DNA of 43,177 nucleotides. Source: a virus. The stretch lies in the IMG/VR virus record IMGVR_UViG_3300037452_000041, positions 1-43,177 of that record. One strand, given 5' to 3'. This document shows positions 6,004 through 13,700 of the stretch, in pieces. Under the pieces are notes generated by a model. That model ran no database searches, was not told the origin of the DNA, and saw only the letters and a list, made by a program, of their open reading frames with translations. The position numbers and the translations under genes were made by a program. Each line of letters starts with the position of its first letter. The first letter of the stretch is position 1.

Positions 6004-6025
6004 AACCCTTTAGCACGAAAGGGTT
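6004..6025 (+). promoter_or_regulatory. Hairpin covering the cro ribosome-binding site
   Basis: AACCCTTT (6004-6011) and AAAGGGTT (6018-6025) are a perfect 8-bp inverted repeat with a 6-base spacer. The right arm contains AAAGGG, the only Shine-Dalgarno-like sequence for ATG 6031. As RNA it would hide that site; as DNA it could be an operator. Confidence 0.55.
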
Positions 6026-6030
6026 ATTCG

Positions 6031-6291
6031 ATGAGATTGCGGCCATGGTGCAGAGAGCGCGACCTGACGCTCAGCGATTTTGCCCGCCTTATTCGCTGCC
6101 GCCCGCAGGTCGTTCATAAATGGATTGAGGGATCAATTCCCGATCCGAAATATATGCGGCAAATTTATCGCGTGACGCAAGGGCAAGTCTGTCCAAACGA
6201 TTTTTATGCCCTGCCGAATTTAGACTTGGACAAGTTTGATGATGGATTGGGCGGGGAAATCGACGATAAGACTACGGAACGCGCCGAATGA
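6031..6291 (+). CDS. Cro-like DNA-binding protein
   Basis: This is an 86-residue protein. The N-terminal helix-turn-helix reads MRLRPWCRERDLTLSDFARL, then CRPQVVHKWIEGS, then MRQIYRVTQGQVCPNDFYAL, close to YdaS/Cro-type antirepressors. The acidic C-terminus is short. The in-frame GTG at 5893 would run through the operator and promoter, so the ATG at 6031 is chosen, with AAAGGG upstream. It is the first gene of the rightward operon and divergent from the repressor, hence the Cro role by position and fold. Confidence 0.75.
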   Translation: MRLRPWCRERDLTLSDFARLIRCRPQVVHKWIEGSIPDPKYMRQIYRVTQGQVCPNDFYALPNLDLDKFDDGLGGEIDDKTTERAE

Positions 6292-6533
6292 TCCGCTTTA
6301 TCATCGACGAGCCCGCCTTTCGCCGCCTGGTCGCTGGCCAGGTGGCTAATTTTCGGACCGCCGACGGGCATGACCTCGAGGGCATCCTTTCCGATATCGG
6401 CTGGCCGCGGATTTTGCGGGCGGTGCTCGACGGCATCGCGCCGGAACCGGGGCGGCCCAAGGGTCCGCCCGATCCGCCGCAAGCGGCCGAGCTCAATAGC
6501 GCGGTCTACCGCCAGCGCCGGGGCGGGTTATGA
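6288..6533 (+). CDS. Hypothetical protein
   Basis: This is an 81-residue protein, start coupled to the Cro-like stop as ATGA and stop coupled to the nuclease start in the same way. It has a mixed alpha/beta start (MIRFIIDEPAFRRLVAGQVA) and a proline-rich second half. No family recognised. The tight coupling on both sides supports it being real. Confidence 0.6.
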   Translation: MIRFIIDEPAFRRLVAGQVANFRTADGHDLEGILSDIGWPRILRAVLDGIAPEPGRPKGPPDPPQAAELNSAVYRQRRGGL

Positions 6534-7432
6534 CGGATATCGACAAACTGCCGATCTGGGAACAGCCGTCATCTGCCCCGATCATCATCCGGTGCTCGGC
6601 ATTGACCTGGTGGCCCGACTGCCCGCGTCGCGGTGCCGCGCGGCTGTTCTGGCGCGAGATCAGCGCCGCCGGGTTTCGCCTGCGCTCGAAACCGCGCGGC
6701 ATCGGCGCCGCGATCGGCTCGGCGGTGCACCGCGCGGCCGAGGTGATCCTTAAGGAAAAGGCCAAAAGCGGCAGTCTGCCGCCGTCAACGGTCGCCGCCG
6801 ATTGCGCCGCCGAGACATTGGCCGAGGGTGTGCGCCAGGGGGTCGACTTCGACCGCACGACCGCGAACAAAGTCGAGGCCGAGGTGCAGACGGTCGGCAT
6901 GACGCGCGCCTATCATCGGCACATTGCCCCCACGGTCAACGCGGTTTTGGTCGAGGAACGCCTCGAGGCCGAGGTTGCGCCCGGCATCGTTTTGTCGGGT
7001 CAGCCCGACGTCGTCGCCCGCGAACCGCACCGGGTGCGGGATCTCAAAACCTCGACCCGCACGGGCGCCACGCACGCGCCGCAGATCGGCGGTTACAGCC
7101 TGCTCGCGCGCTCGCACGGGCTCGATATCGCCGAGGCCGCGGTCGACAGCATCCGCCGGGTCGCAATCGGCAAGGCGCAGCCCGACCCGACGTCGAAACC
7201 GGTCGCGGTCGCCCTGGCGGAAAGTGCGGCGTCGAGCATCATCAAGCATATCGAGGGCGATCTGCGCACGTTTCGCAACGGCGACCCGGTGCGAAGGATC
7301 TTGCCCGGCGACCCGTGGGCGTTCCAGGCGAACCCCAGCTCGATCTTGTGCAGCCCGAAATACTGCCCGGCCTTCGGCACCGAATTCTGCCGCGAAGGCG
7401 ACCCGGCAAAAGAAAGGAATGGGGTGGGATGA
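6530..7432 (+). CDS. PD-(D/E)XK nuclease with Fe-S cysteines (Cas4/RecB-like)
   Basis: This is a 300-residue protein. Expected RecB-nuclease motifs appear in order: GSAVH (His67), VEERLEAE (Glu144), GQPDVV (Asp160), DLKTS (Asp171, Lys173) and QIGGYSLL (Gln185). Cysteines at 22/31 and at 274, 279 and 287 (CSPKYCPAFGTEFC) fit the one-plus-three arrangement of Cas4/AddB-type 4Fe-4S nucleases. It probably resects DNA ends for recombination with the annealing-like and SMC-like proteins downstream. Coupled by four-base overlaps to both neighbours. Confidence 0.8.
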   Translation: MTDIDKLPIWEQPSSAPIIIRCSALTWWPDCPRRGAARLFWREISAAGFRLRSKPRGIGAAIGSAVHRAAEVILKEKAKSGSLPPSTVAADCAAETLAEGVRQGVDFDRTTANKVEAEVQTVGMTRAYHRHIAPTVNAVLVEERLEAEVAPGIVLSGQPDVVAREPHRVRDLKTSTRTGATHAPQIGGYSLLARSHGLDIAEAAVDSIRRVAIGKAQPDPTSKPVAVALAESAASSIIKHIEGDLRTFRNGDPVRRILPGDPWAFQANPSSILCSPKYCPAFGTEFCREGDPAKERNGVG

Positions 7433-8460
7433 AAGATCAAAAGACCGAGCAATTTCTCGATCAAGGTGGCTACCGCTACGAATATCACCCGCATGTGGAT
7501 TTCTCGGAAATCGACCTCAAGGCGTCCTATGAAAACCCGGCCCGACTGTTGCGCCGCGTCGACGAGGATCGAGCGATCAGTTATGCGCTGGCAATGGAGG
7601 AAGGAACCGAATTCCCGGCAATTGTCTTACTGACGTATGACAGCAGCGGCACGCCGCCGGCCCATTATTTGATTGCGACAGGCGTTCACCGCACTGAAGC
7701 GGCGCAATTGGCAAAACGCACGGATTTTGACGCTTATATCGTAACCGAGGCCGATGTTTATCGTCGGGAATCGCTGATCCGCCGATTGAATACGATCGAA
7801 GGGCAAGGGGTGTCGATCCGTGATCGCATTTTGCAAGTCTTGCAGTTGCACGAAACTTATCCCGATCGTTCGTTAAGGCAACTTGCAAAAGAATGGAACC
7901 TCAAAGACGGGCAGGTCAAAGCCGCCTGGAATGAACAGCAAGCCATGATCCGTGGTCGGCACTTTGGCTTTGATTTCGCGAAAGCCAAGTTGTCGCGATC
8001 GAGCATCGTGGCATTGCACGGAATCCAAAACGACGTTGTATTCGGCAAAGCGGCGCAATTCGCCGTTCTCACCGGCGCTTCGACCGCGGAAGTCGACGAG
8101 CTCTGCAAAGAAGTTAAGAAAACCCGCGATGAAACGTCGGGGCTGGCGGCAGTCGAGCGAGCGACGCAAGACGCAGCGGCGCGCAAGATGCAGGTGCAAG
8201 CCAAACATGGCCGCATTTCACCGGCGCCGGCGACCAAATTCTTTGCGACAATTCGGGCCCTTAATAATTTGGCCGACAAAGGTATCGAGCAATTATATCT
8301 GTCCGCCTATTCGCGGCAGGATCTCGGGCGCCTGTTGTGCGAGAGCACTATTGACTTGCTAAAGCGGATTATCGCCGAGCTCGACCGGATCAAACGTCTG
8401 GAAACGCCGCCGCCACCGACCCTGCGTCGCGGCGTTGGCGGCGTGGAGTTGCATGCATAA
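7429..8460 (+). CDS. ParB/Srx-domain protein
   Basis: This is a 343-residue protein. Residues about 25-110 (EFPAIVLLTYD, then HYLIATGVHRTEAAQLA) match the ParB-like N-terminal pattern in which a strand-turn GxHR motif binds nucleotide. Residues 115-165 (RILQVLQLHETYPDRSLRQLAKEWNLKDGQVKAAW) are a ParB-type helix-turn-helix. The C-terminal half is helical and unassigned. The start at 7429 overlaps the nuclease stop; an upstream in-frame extension would lie entirely inside the nuclease gene. A replication or transcription-regulation role rather than partition is likely, as no ParA is present. Confidence 0.65.
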   Translation: MKDQKTEQFLDQGGYRYEYHPHVDFSEIDLKASYENPARLLRRVDEDRAISYALAMEEGTEFPAIVLLTYDSSGTPPAHYLIATGVHRTEAAQLAKRTDFDAYIVTEADVYRRESLIRRLNTIEGQGVSIRDRILQVLQLHETYPDRSLRQLAKEWNLKDGQVKAAWNEQQAMIRGRHFGFDFAKAKLSRSSIVALHGIQNDVVFGKAAQFAVLTGASTAEVDELCKEVKKTRDETSGLAAVERATQDAAARKMQVQAKHGRISPAPATKFFATIRALNNLADKGIEQLYLSAYSRQDLGRLLCESTIDLLKRIIAELDRIKRLETPPPPTLRRGVGGVELHA

Positions 8461-9170
8461 TGGGTTGGCAAGCCGCAGTCTTCGCCCGGTTGCGTGATCG
8501 CCAATGGCACAAGATCGGTGATCTGTTCGAGGCGGTCGAGCAGGAAATTCCACTGCATTACGCAATGCGGCATACGATGCAGCCGGGTCGCCGCCAACGC
8601 GCCGAAATGCCAGTGAATAGCGTTGCCCGCTGGGAATATTTCCTTAGCGTATTGTCGTCGATCGGCATCGAAGGCGATGGTGATCCGCACAAACGCAAAT
8701 GGAGTGACCACGCCCGGTTGCGCTATGTCGCCGACCGGGTGTGCGAGGCATGTGGCGGCCCGGTCATTAGGGCAACATGGACGGGAAAGCAGATCGCTTG
8801 CCTCGCCTGTGAGGCAGCCGCGGCGGTGCCGCGCGAATTTGCGCCGGCAAAGGAAGTTCAAATCGTTGTCGTGGATGATCCAGTGCGGCCGATTTCGGAA
8901 AAGGTGCAGGTGCCCGCGATTGCGATGCAGGCCCCAATGCCCGCACCAGGAAAGCCGTCGCTGGCGTGGGTCTATCGCCTCCGCAAAGCGTTCGCTGTCT
9001 ATCTAAAATTCAAACGGTTACCGTTTCTGTCGCCGACCAAAATTCAAAGGGAGTTGGTCCGCTACCACGACAGCGTGGATCAAGTGTGTTCGCGCTACGG
9101 CAGGCCTCCGCTTACGCAACCCGAGTTTAACGGGTGGCTGCAACACTACGTTCAGACGCATCCGCCTTAG
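8460..9170 (+). CDS. Hypothetical zinc-ribbon protein
   Basis: This is a 236-residue protein. Stop and start share an A (TAATG) with the upstream gene. A CEACG ... CLAC pair (around residues 95-120) forms a probable zinc ribbon, and the N-terminus (WQAAVFARLRDRQWHKIGDLFEAVE) is a possible winged helix. The C-terminal block (YRLRKAFAVYLKFKRLPFL) is basic. No family recognised. A DNA-binding role in replication or recombination fits the neighbourhood. Confidence 0.6.
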   Translation: MGWQAAVFARLRDRQWHKIGDLFEAVEQEIPLHYAMRHTMQPGRRQRAEMPVNSVARWEYFLSVLSSIGIEGDGDPHKRKWSDHARLRYVADRVCEACGGPVIRATWTGKQIACLACEAAAAVPREFAPAKEVQIVVVDDPVRPISEKVQVPAIAMQAPMPAPGKPSLAWVYRLRKAFAVYLKFKRLPFLSPTKIQRELVRYHDSVDQVCSRYGRPPLTQPEFNGWLQHYVQTHPP

Positions 9171-9220
9171 CGCCTCCGCAACCGATCAATTGCAACCAAA
9201 TGAGGAAGGGCAAAACGTAG

Positions 9221-10258
9221 ATGGCTGAAACCGCCCGCCCGCAGCTTGTCGCCCCGCGCCAGGTCGCGACGCTCGACGCAGTCCGCACAATGACGGGCGG
9301 CGGATTCGACATTGACGCCTGGCACGTCATGGAGGAGCGCGACAATGCGCTGATCGCCGACGAGGTGCTGCACGGGCCCGGATCGTCGAAATTTGTCTAT
9401 TCGTTCGACATTGCAGGCCAGCGCGACCCCGTCACGGGCATTTCGGTCATCGGCGCCCGGCATCTTGCGGCGCATTACAAGGGTCTAAAGCACCGCCTCG
9501 TCGCGGCAATGCAAAAGACGGGCTCACTGTTTGTTTTCACCAGTTACCCATCGGCCGATCAGCCAATGGCGGTCACCGCGTCAATCGTGCCCGAGCTCGC
9601 CGAGGAAGATGATTTTTATGCCGCAGTCGTCGAGGTGACCGATATCAAAACGGGCAACACGCTGCAAGTCGAGCGCCGTGAAGCACGCTATGAGGAACGG
9701 CGCAACGGCGGGTGGTTTGAACGGACGCACTACGCGACGATTGCGCAGTCGAAAGCCTATCGCAATGCAGTGCTCGCCCTGGTGCCGCAGGATATCGTGA
9801 TCCGTTGGAAGATCGACATGCTGCGGCTGAAAAAAGAGGAAATCATCACCGACTCGGTGATCGACCAGAAGCGCGCCAATGTCCTGCAATTCGCGGCACA
9901 GAAGGCAATCGCCCTCGATCGCCAGGCGATTGACCATCTGACACTCGACCAGATCGCCGGGCTTGGCGACGCGGCGCGCGAGGGTCAGTTGCCGGCGTTT
10001 GTCGAGGCGGCGCGAGCGCTCGGCCTCGAGGTGACGCAAGGGCAGGCGGCGGAACACGCCCCGCCGCCGCTCGCCGAGCCCCGTGAACGGCCGCGGCGCG
10101 GGCGACCACCCGGCCCGCGCAACACCGCCCCGGCGGGCCCGCCCGCGGGCGAGGAACCCCCGCCGCCGGGCGAGGCTGTCGCGCAGGAAACAACGGCGCA
10201 GGAAACAACATCACAGCCGGCGAAACCGCCGGCGCGGCAGGTGAAATTTGACGTCTGA
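9221..10258 (+). CDS. Possible single-strand annealing protein with AT-hook-like tail
   Basis: This is a 345-residue protein. The central region (FVYSFDIAGQRDPVTGISVIGARHLAAHY, residues 58-86) and QSKAYRNAVLALVPQDIV (176-193) recall RecT/ERF-type annealing proteins, which carry a conserved AxRNAL-like helix. I cannot assign the family with certainty. The tail is proline/alanine rich and includes RRGRPPGPR (292-300), an AT-hook-like core. Position between a RecB-like nuclease and a Rad50-like ATPase supports recombination. Its 3' end overlaps the next gene. Confidence 0.45.
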   Translation: MAETARPQLVAPRQVATLDAVRTMTGGGFDIDAWHVMEERDNALIADEVLHGPGSSKFVYSFDIAGQRDPVTGISVIGARHLAAHYKGLKHRLVAAMQKTGSLFVFTSYPSADQPMAVTASIVPELAEEDDFYAAVVEVTDIKTGNTLQVERREARYEERRNGGWFERTHYATIAQSKAYRNAVLALVPQDIVIRWKIDMLRLKKEEIITDSVIDQKRANVLQFAAQKAIALDRQAIDHLTLDQIAGLGDAAREGQLPAFVEAARALGLEVTQGQAAEHAPPPLAEPRERPRRGRPPGPRNTAPAGPPAGEEPPPPGEAVAQETTAQETTSQPAKPPARQVKFDV

Positions 10259-11936
10259 GATCCGCATCGAAGGCCGAGACTATCGCGGCTGCGAGCGCGC
10301 CTCGCTGAAGCTCGCCCCGATCGCCCTTGTCGCCGGGCGCAACGCGCAGGGCAAATCGTCACTCGCCCAAGGCGTCGGCGCGGTGCTGTGCGGCGACGTC
10401 ACCCCGGTTGCCGGCATCACCAAATCGGCGGCGGCGCAATTGGTCAAGACCGGCGCCGAGCACGGCTATATCGCAATCCAGGGCGAATCAGGAACGGCGC
10501 GGATCGACTGGCCCGGTTGCCAGGTGCGGGCCAACGGCGAGCCCCCGGCGGCAAGCGTCTATGCGGCAGGCCTGCAAAGCATCGTGACGCTGCCGGCGAA
10601 GGATCGAGCGCGCATTTTCGGCAGTTATTTGCACGCCGCGCCCGACCGCGCCGACCTGGCGGCGGCGATGGCCGATATAGGGCTTGGCGCCGATGCGGTC
10701 ACCGCGATTTGGCGGATCATCGAAGATAAAGGGTGGGATGGCGCGCACCAGGTGCGGCGCGACCGCGGCGTCGAATTGAAAGCCCGCTGGCGCCAGGTGA
10801 CCGGGCGCGATTACGGCTCGCGCATCGGTGCGGCGTGGCGCCCCGATCTCGACGACGACGAGGCGAACGAGAATGACCTGCTCGCCGCCCTGGCGCGCGC
10901 CAAGCACGAGCACGAGACGGCGATCGGCGCCGCCGCGGTGTCGAGCGCGGAACGCGACCGCCTGGCGGCCGCCGCCACGAAACTCGATCCGGCGAAGGAT
11001 TTGTTGCGCGGCGCCGAGCAATTCGCCGAGGGTGTCGCCGGGCGGCTCGACGAGGCCAAGGCCGCGCGGGCGGCGTTGCCGCCGGGATCCGTCGACCCCG
11101 GAATGGCGTGCCCGCATTGCGGCGCGTTTGTCGTCTTGCGCCGGGTCAACCTTGCCGAAACCCGGCTCGAGGCGGCCGAGGCGGCGCCGATCGCGACCGA
11201 GCTCAAAAAGCGCCGCGACGCAATCGCCGAGGCCGATGGCAACGTTAGCCGCTTGACCGGCGAGGTAGCCGAGGCGAACCGCGCCGTCGAGACGGCCCGG
11301 CACGCCCTGCAGAACGCCGCCGAGGCGGACAATTACCTTAAAGCGCTGCCGCCGGCAGTCGGCGCCGGCGCCGACGTCGCGACGGCGAAAACCGCCCTCG
11401 ATCGCGCCGAGAAACGGCTCGCCGGCTTTCGGGCGAAGCGCGAGGCCGACGACTTGCACGAGCGGATCGTAACCAACGAGGCGGTGCTCGACCTGCTCGC
11501 CCCCGACGGGCTGCGCGCCCGCAAATTGCTGCGCGTGCTCGACGCGTTCAATCGCACCTTGCTCGCCCACAGCGGGGCCGCCGGCTGGCGCGCGGTCACC
11601 GTCTCATTCGACATGAGTCCGGCCTATGACGGGCGCCCTTACGGGTTGTGCTCGACGAGCGAGCAATATCGGGTGCGCGCGGTGCTGCAAGTCGCGATGG
11701 CGGATCTTGATCATTCGGCGATGGTGGTGCTCGACGCGGCCGACGTGCTCGACGGCCCGACCCGCAGCGGGCTCTTTGCGCTGCTCGTCGAGGCCAGCAT
11801 GCCCGCCCTCGTGTGCATGACCTTGTCGCGCAAGGAACAGGTGCCCGATCTCGCGGCGGCCGAGCTCGGGGCGTCCTATTGGATCGAGGGCGGCGTCGCC
11901 CAGCCGCTGCACGAGCTCGCGGAGGCAGCAGCATGA
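10248..11936 (+). CDS. SMC/Rad50-like ATPase with zinc hook
   Basis: This is a 562-residue protein. Walker A is GRNAQGKSS (30-38). Two coiled-coil arms flank a CPHC zinc hook (288-291). The ABC signature region is LCSTSEQYR (467-475) and Walker B is AMVVLDAADVLD (491-502). Rad50/SMC proteins normally have a glutamate after the Walker B aspartate; here it is alanine (Asp496-Ala497), so hydrolysis may be weak. The start is TTG 10248, inside the end of the previous gene, with AGG upstream. It probably partners the PD-(D/E)XK nuclease in end processing. Confidence 0.8.
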   Translation: MTSEIRIEGRDYRGCERASLKLAPIALVAGRNAQGKSSLAQGVGAVLCGDVTPVAGITKSAAAQLVKTGAEHGYIAIQGESGTARIDWPGCQVRANGEPPAASVYAAGLQSIVTLPAKDRARIFGSYLHAAPDRADLAAAMADIGLGADAVTAIWRIIEDKGWDGAHQVRRDRGVELKARWRQVTGRDYGSRIGAAWRPDLDDDEANENDLLAALARAKHEHETAIGAAAVSSAERDRLAAAATKLDPAKDLLRGAEQFAEGVAGRLDEAKAARAALPPGSVDPGMACPHCGAFVVLRRVNLAETRLEAAEAAPIATELKKRRDAIAEADGNVSRLTGEVAEANRAVETARHALQNAAEADNYLKALPPAVGAGADVATAKTALDRAEKRLAGFRAKREADDLHERIVTNEAVLDLLAPDGLRARKLLRVLDAFNRTLLAHSGAAGWRAVTVSFDMSPAYDGRPYGLCSTSEQYRVRAVLQVAMADLDHSAMVVLDAADVLDGPTRSGLFALLVEASMPALVCMTLSRKEQVPDLAAAELGASYWIEGGVAQPLHELAEAAA

Positions 11937-12196
11937 TTGTCGAAGGCATCGAGCCGAAATCCGACCGACGGATAGCGACCATCTTCGTTTGGGTGGCGGT
12001 GCACCGCGACGGCGGCGAAGGCATCATTTCGGCCGATGTGCCGGGTTTGGTCATGGGCGAGACGCGCCACACGCCGCTCATGTCTTCGATCCGCACCGTC
12101 GCTGACGGGCTAGAACCACTGGCCAGCGAAGTCATCCGGCTATCGCGCCGCGCGGTGCGCGCTGAATTGCGCGAATTCCGCTGGGTCATGCCATGA
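11933..12196 (+). CDS. Hypothetical protein
   Basis: This is an 87-residue protein. GGAGG lies upstream and ATG overlaps the ATPase stop as ATGA. It starts with beta strands (ATIFVWVAVHRDGGEGIISADVPG) and ends in a basic helix (VIRLSRRAVRAELREFR). The strand pattern faintly recalls HicB-type domains, but there is no toxin partner. Function unknown. Confidence 0.6.
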   Translation: MIVEGIEPKSDRRIATIFVWVAVHRDGGEGIISADVPGLVMGETRHTPLMSSIRTVADGLEPLASEVIRLSRRAVRAELREFRWVMP

Positions 12197-12687
12197 CCCT
12201 CGACGATTGGCTCGCCGCGAATTGCCGCTACCTCGATGCGGCGGTCGAGGAACTGCCGGCAAAGGGCGATTTGCCGCCGTTTTTCGCGGCGATGAAGGAC
12301 GGTATGCCGATTGTCGTCGGACTCGATTTCCGATCACTCGACAAGGCTTTAGCGGTCAATCTGTTTCAGGCAGTCCTGAAACGCGCCGGCGCCGATCAGT
12401 ATGCGATCATCGCCGCCGCCTGGTATGTGAGGGTGCGCCACGACGAAAATGTCGGTGCCACATTTCGACAGCTTGACCGAGAAGGTACGGGCGGCGCCTA
12501 CAAAGATCAGCGGCGCGAGTGCTACCACGTCGTCGTCGGCGACCGCGAAAGATCGCTGACCGCCCTCTTTGACGTCGAGCGCGACTACAAAGGCAAAATC
12601 CGCCGCCTGATCCGGCAGCCGGGCACGCCCAACAATCATTTCGGCCGCATGGTCGACCTGCTCGTCGAACCCGGCGCGGTGCACTGA
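12193..12687 (+). CDS. Hypothetical protein
   Basis: This is a 164-residue alpha/beta protein coupled by ATGA to the previous gene and by TGATG to the next. Visible segments: PFFAAMKDGMPIVVGLDF, QYAIIAAAWYVRVRHDE, and ECYHVVVGDRERSLTALFDVERD. The last suggests a sensor- or enzyme-like beta sheet. No motif I can name. It belongs to the early operon by tight coupling. Confidence 0.6.
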   Translation: MTLDDWLAANCRYLDAAVEELPAKGDLPPFFAAMKDGMPIVVGLDFRSLDKALAVNLFQAVLKRAGADQYAIIAAAWYVRVRHDENVGATFRQLDREGTGGAYKDQRRECYHVVVGDRERSLTALFDVERDYKGKIRRLIRQPGTPNNHFGRMVDLLVEPGAVH

Positions 12688-12950
12688 TGGCGCAGACCGG
12701 CCCCGGCTTTTGGATGCACGAAACCTCGGGCGTGCTGCGGCCGGCGGTCGAGGCGTATCTCGGCGGCGGTGAGTTGTCGGCCGCGCACGTCGCAGCGCTG
12801 CGCGCCTATCTGCGCCAATGGATAGCGGCACCTTGGGCGGGTGGCGCGGATATCGAGGAATTGCGCGCCGGAATCGACGCCCTCACCAGCCGCGGGGCGA
12901 TTCATGCTTGGCTCGACCAGGCCTTTGCCGCCGGGATTGATCCGCTATGA
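12687..12950 (+). CDS. Hypothetical protein
   Basis: This is an 87-residue, mostly helical protein (MHETSGVLRPAVEAYL, AAHVAALRAYLRQWIAAP, EELRAGIDALTSRGAIHAWLDQA). It recalls small conserved proteins of rhizobial phages, though I know no function. Coupled at both ends. Confidence 0.6.
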   Translation: MAQTGPGFWMHETSGVLRPAVEAYLGGGELSAAHVAALRAYLRQWIAAPWAGGADIEELRAGIDALTSRGAIHAWLDQAFAAGIDPL

Positions 12951-13066
12951 CCGGCACGCCCCGGACTCGCGAAGTCACGAATGCCGTCGAGCGCATCAAG
13001 CCGCACCTGGCGGGCCGCTCGCCCGCGGTGGCGGTCAACGCCAAGATCCTCGGCACCGTGCCGTAA
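12947..13066 (+). CDS. 39-residue hypothetical protein
   Basis: A short frame from ATG 12947 to TAA 13066. Its start overlaps the upstream stop as ATGA and its stop overlaps the next start as TAATG, exactly the pattern of its neighbours. The peptide is basic (RTREVTNAVERIKPHLAGRS) and alanine/valine rich at the end. No family recognised; it is called on coupling alone. Confidence 0.5.
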   Translation: MTGTPRTREVTNAVERIKPHLAGRSPAVAVNAKILGTVP

Positions 13067-13335
13067 TGCCGCGCGAGCACGTCTTGCTTTCCTACGGGCT
13101 GACACCGCGGCTGTTGTCGCGCGAGCTGGCGGCCGAATATTGCGGCGTTTCGGTCGGGCTGTTCGACGAGACAATCGGCAAAAAGGTGCCGCCGATCGAG
13201 CTCAACACCCGCAAGCTATGGGACGTCCGCGCCCTCGACCATTATCTCGACCAGCAATCCGGGCTCGCCCCGCCTGCGCTGCGGCCGATCGAGGAAGGTA
13301 TCGCCCAACTTGGCGGAAAATCTGGCAAACGATAA
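13066..13335 (+). CDS. Excisionase / MerR-like helix-turn-helix
   Basis: This is an 89-residue protein. LLSRELAAEYCGVSVGLFDETIG, then PPIELNTRKLWDVRALDHYLDQ follows the winged helix-turn-helix of AlpA/Xis-type proteins (recognition helix, wing, then an xxxALDxYL helix). It lies just upstream of the integrase, and a tandem 16-bp repeat containing TGGCAAAC overlaps its stop. It should direct excision as Xis. The start overlaps the 39-residue gene. Confidence 0.7.
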   Translation: MPREHVLLSYGLTPRLLSRELAAEYCGVSVGLFDETIGKKVPPIELNTRKLWDVRALDHYLDQQSGLAPPALRPIEEGIAQLGGKSGKR

Positions 13336-13349
13336 ATCTGGCAAACGAT
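13318..13349. repeat. Tandem 16-bp repeat
   Basis: AAATCTGGCAAACGAT occurs twice back to back (13318-13333 and 13334-13349). Each copy contains TGGCAAAC, which recurs downstream of the integrase. These are likely integrase arm-type or excisionase sites. Confidence 0.6.
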
Positions 13350-13374
13350 GATCAGTCGGCTTATGTGTAGGGGC

Positions 13375-13409
13375 GAGGCACCGCGCCGTTGCTACCGGCG
13401 CGGCACCTC
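13375..13409. other. Strong hairpin before small coiled-coil gene
   Basis: CCGCGCCG (13381-13388) pairs with CGGCGCGG (13396-13403), extended after a 2-base mismatch by GAGG/CCTC. There is no T run. It lies in the 105-bp gap after xis and could cap or punctuate the early transcript before int. Confidence 0.45.
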
Positions 13410-13440
13410 TGACCACCAGTCGAGAGAAAGGGCTCGATCA

Positions 13441-13695
13441 ATGGCTGACAACAATCTAACAAATCGACTTCAACAACTGAACCAACGCGCCGACGAGTTA
13501 CAGCGAGCGCTCGCGCAAACCCGCTCCGAAATTCGATTGGTGCGAGAGCAATTGCGGGCGCAACGGCACGCTTACGAGATATCAGGTCGGCGCGCACCGC
13601 CGGGTGTAAAAGTAACTAGGGCGAAAGGGCGAGATTATTATTATGACCGCATAAGCGGTGATCGGATCGCGCGGCCCCGAGGATTTAGGGAGTAG
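13441..13695 (+). CDS. Small coiled-coil protein
   Basis: This is an 84-residue protein. Residues 6-42 form a strong coiled coil (NRLQQLNQRADELQRALAQ, TRSEIRLVREQLRAQ). A basic strand-rich end follows (GVKVTRAKGRDYYYDRISG). AAAGGG lies upstream of ATG 13441. It sits between xis and int, so it may be an accessory factor of the recombination switch, but nothing identifies it. Confidence 0.6.
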   Translation: MADNNLTNRLQQLNQRADELQRALAQTRSEIRLVREQLRAQRHAYEISGRRAPPGVKVTRAKGRDYYYDRISGDRIARPRGFRE

Positions 13696-13700
13696 ATCCG

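Noticed and set aside
5893-6030. N-terminal extension of the Cro-like protein from GTG 5893
   Set aside because: It would translate the operator, the TTGACA box and the hairpin; the ATG at 6031 fits the HTH family start.
11933-12687. Possible HicB-like toxin-antitoxin pair
   Set aside because: The first protein only faintly recalls a HicB strand pattern, and the second shows no HicA or other toxin features.
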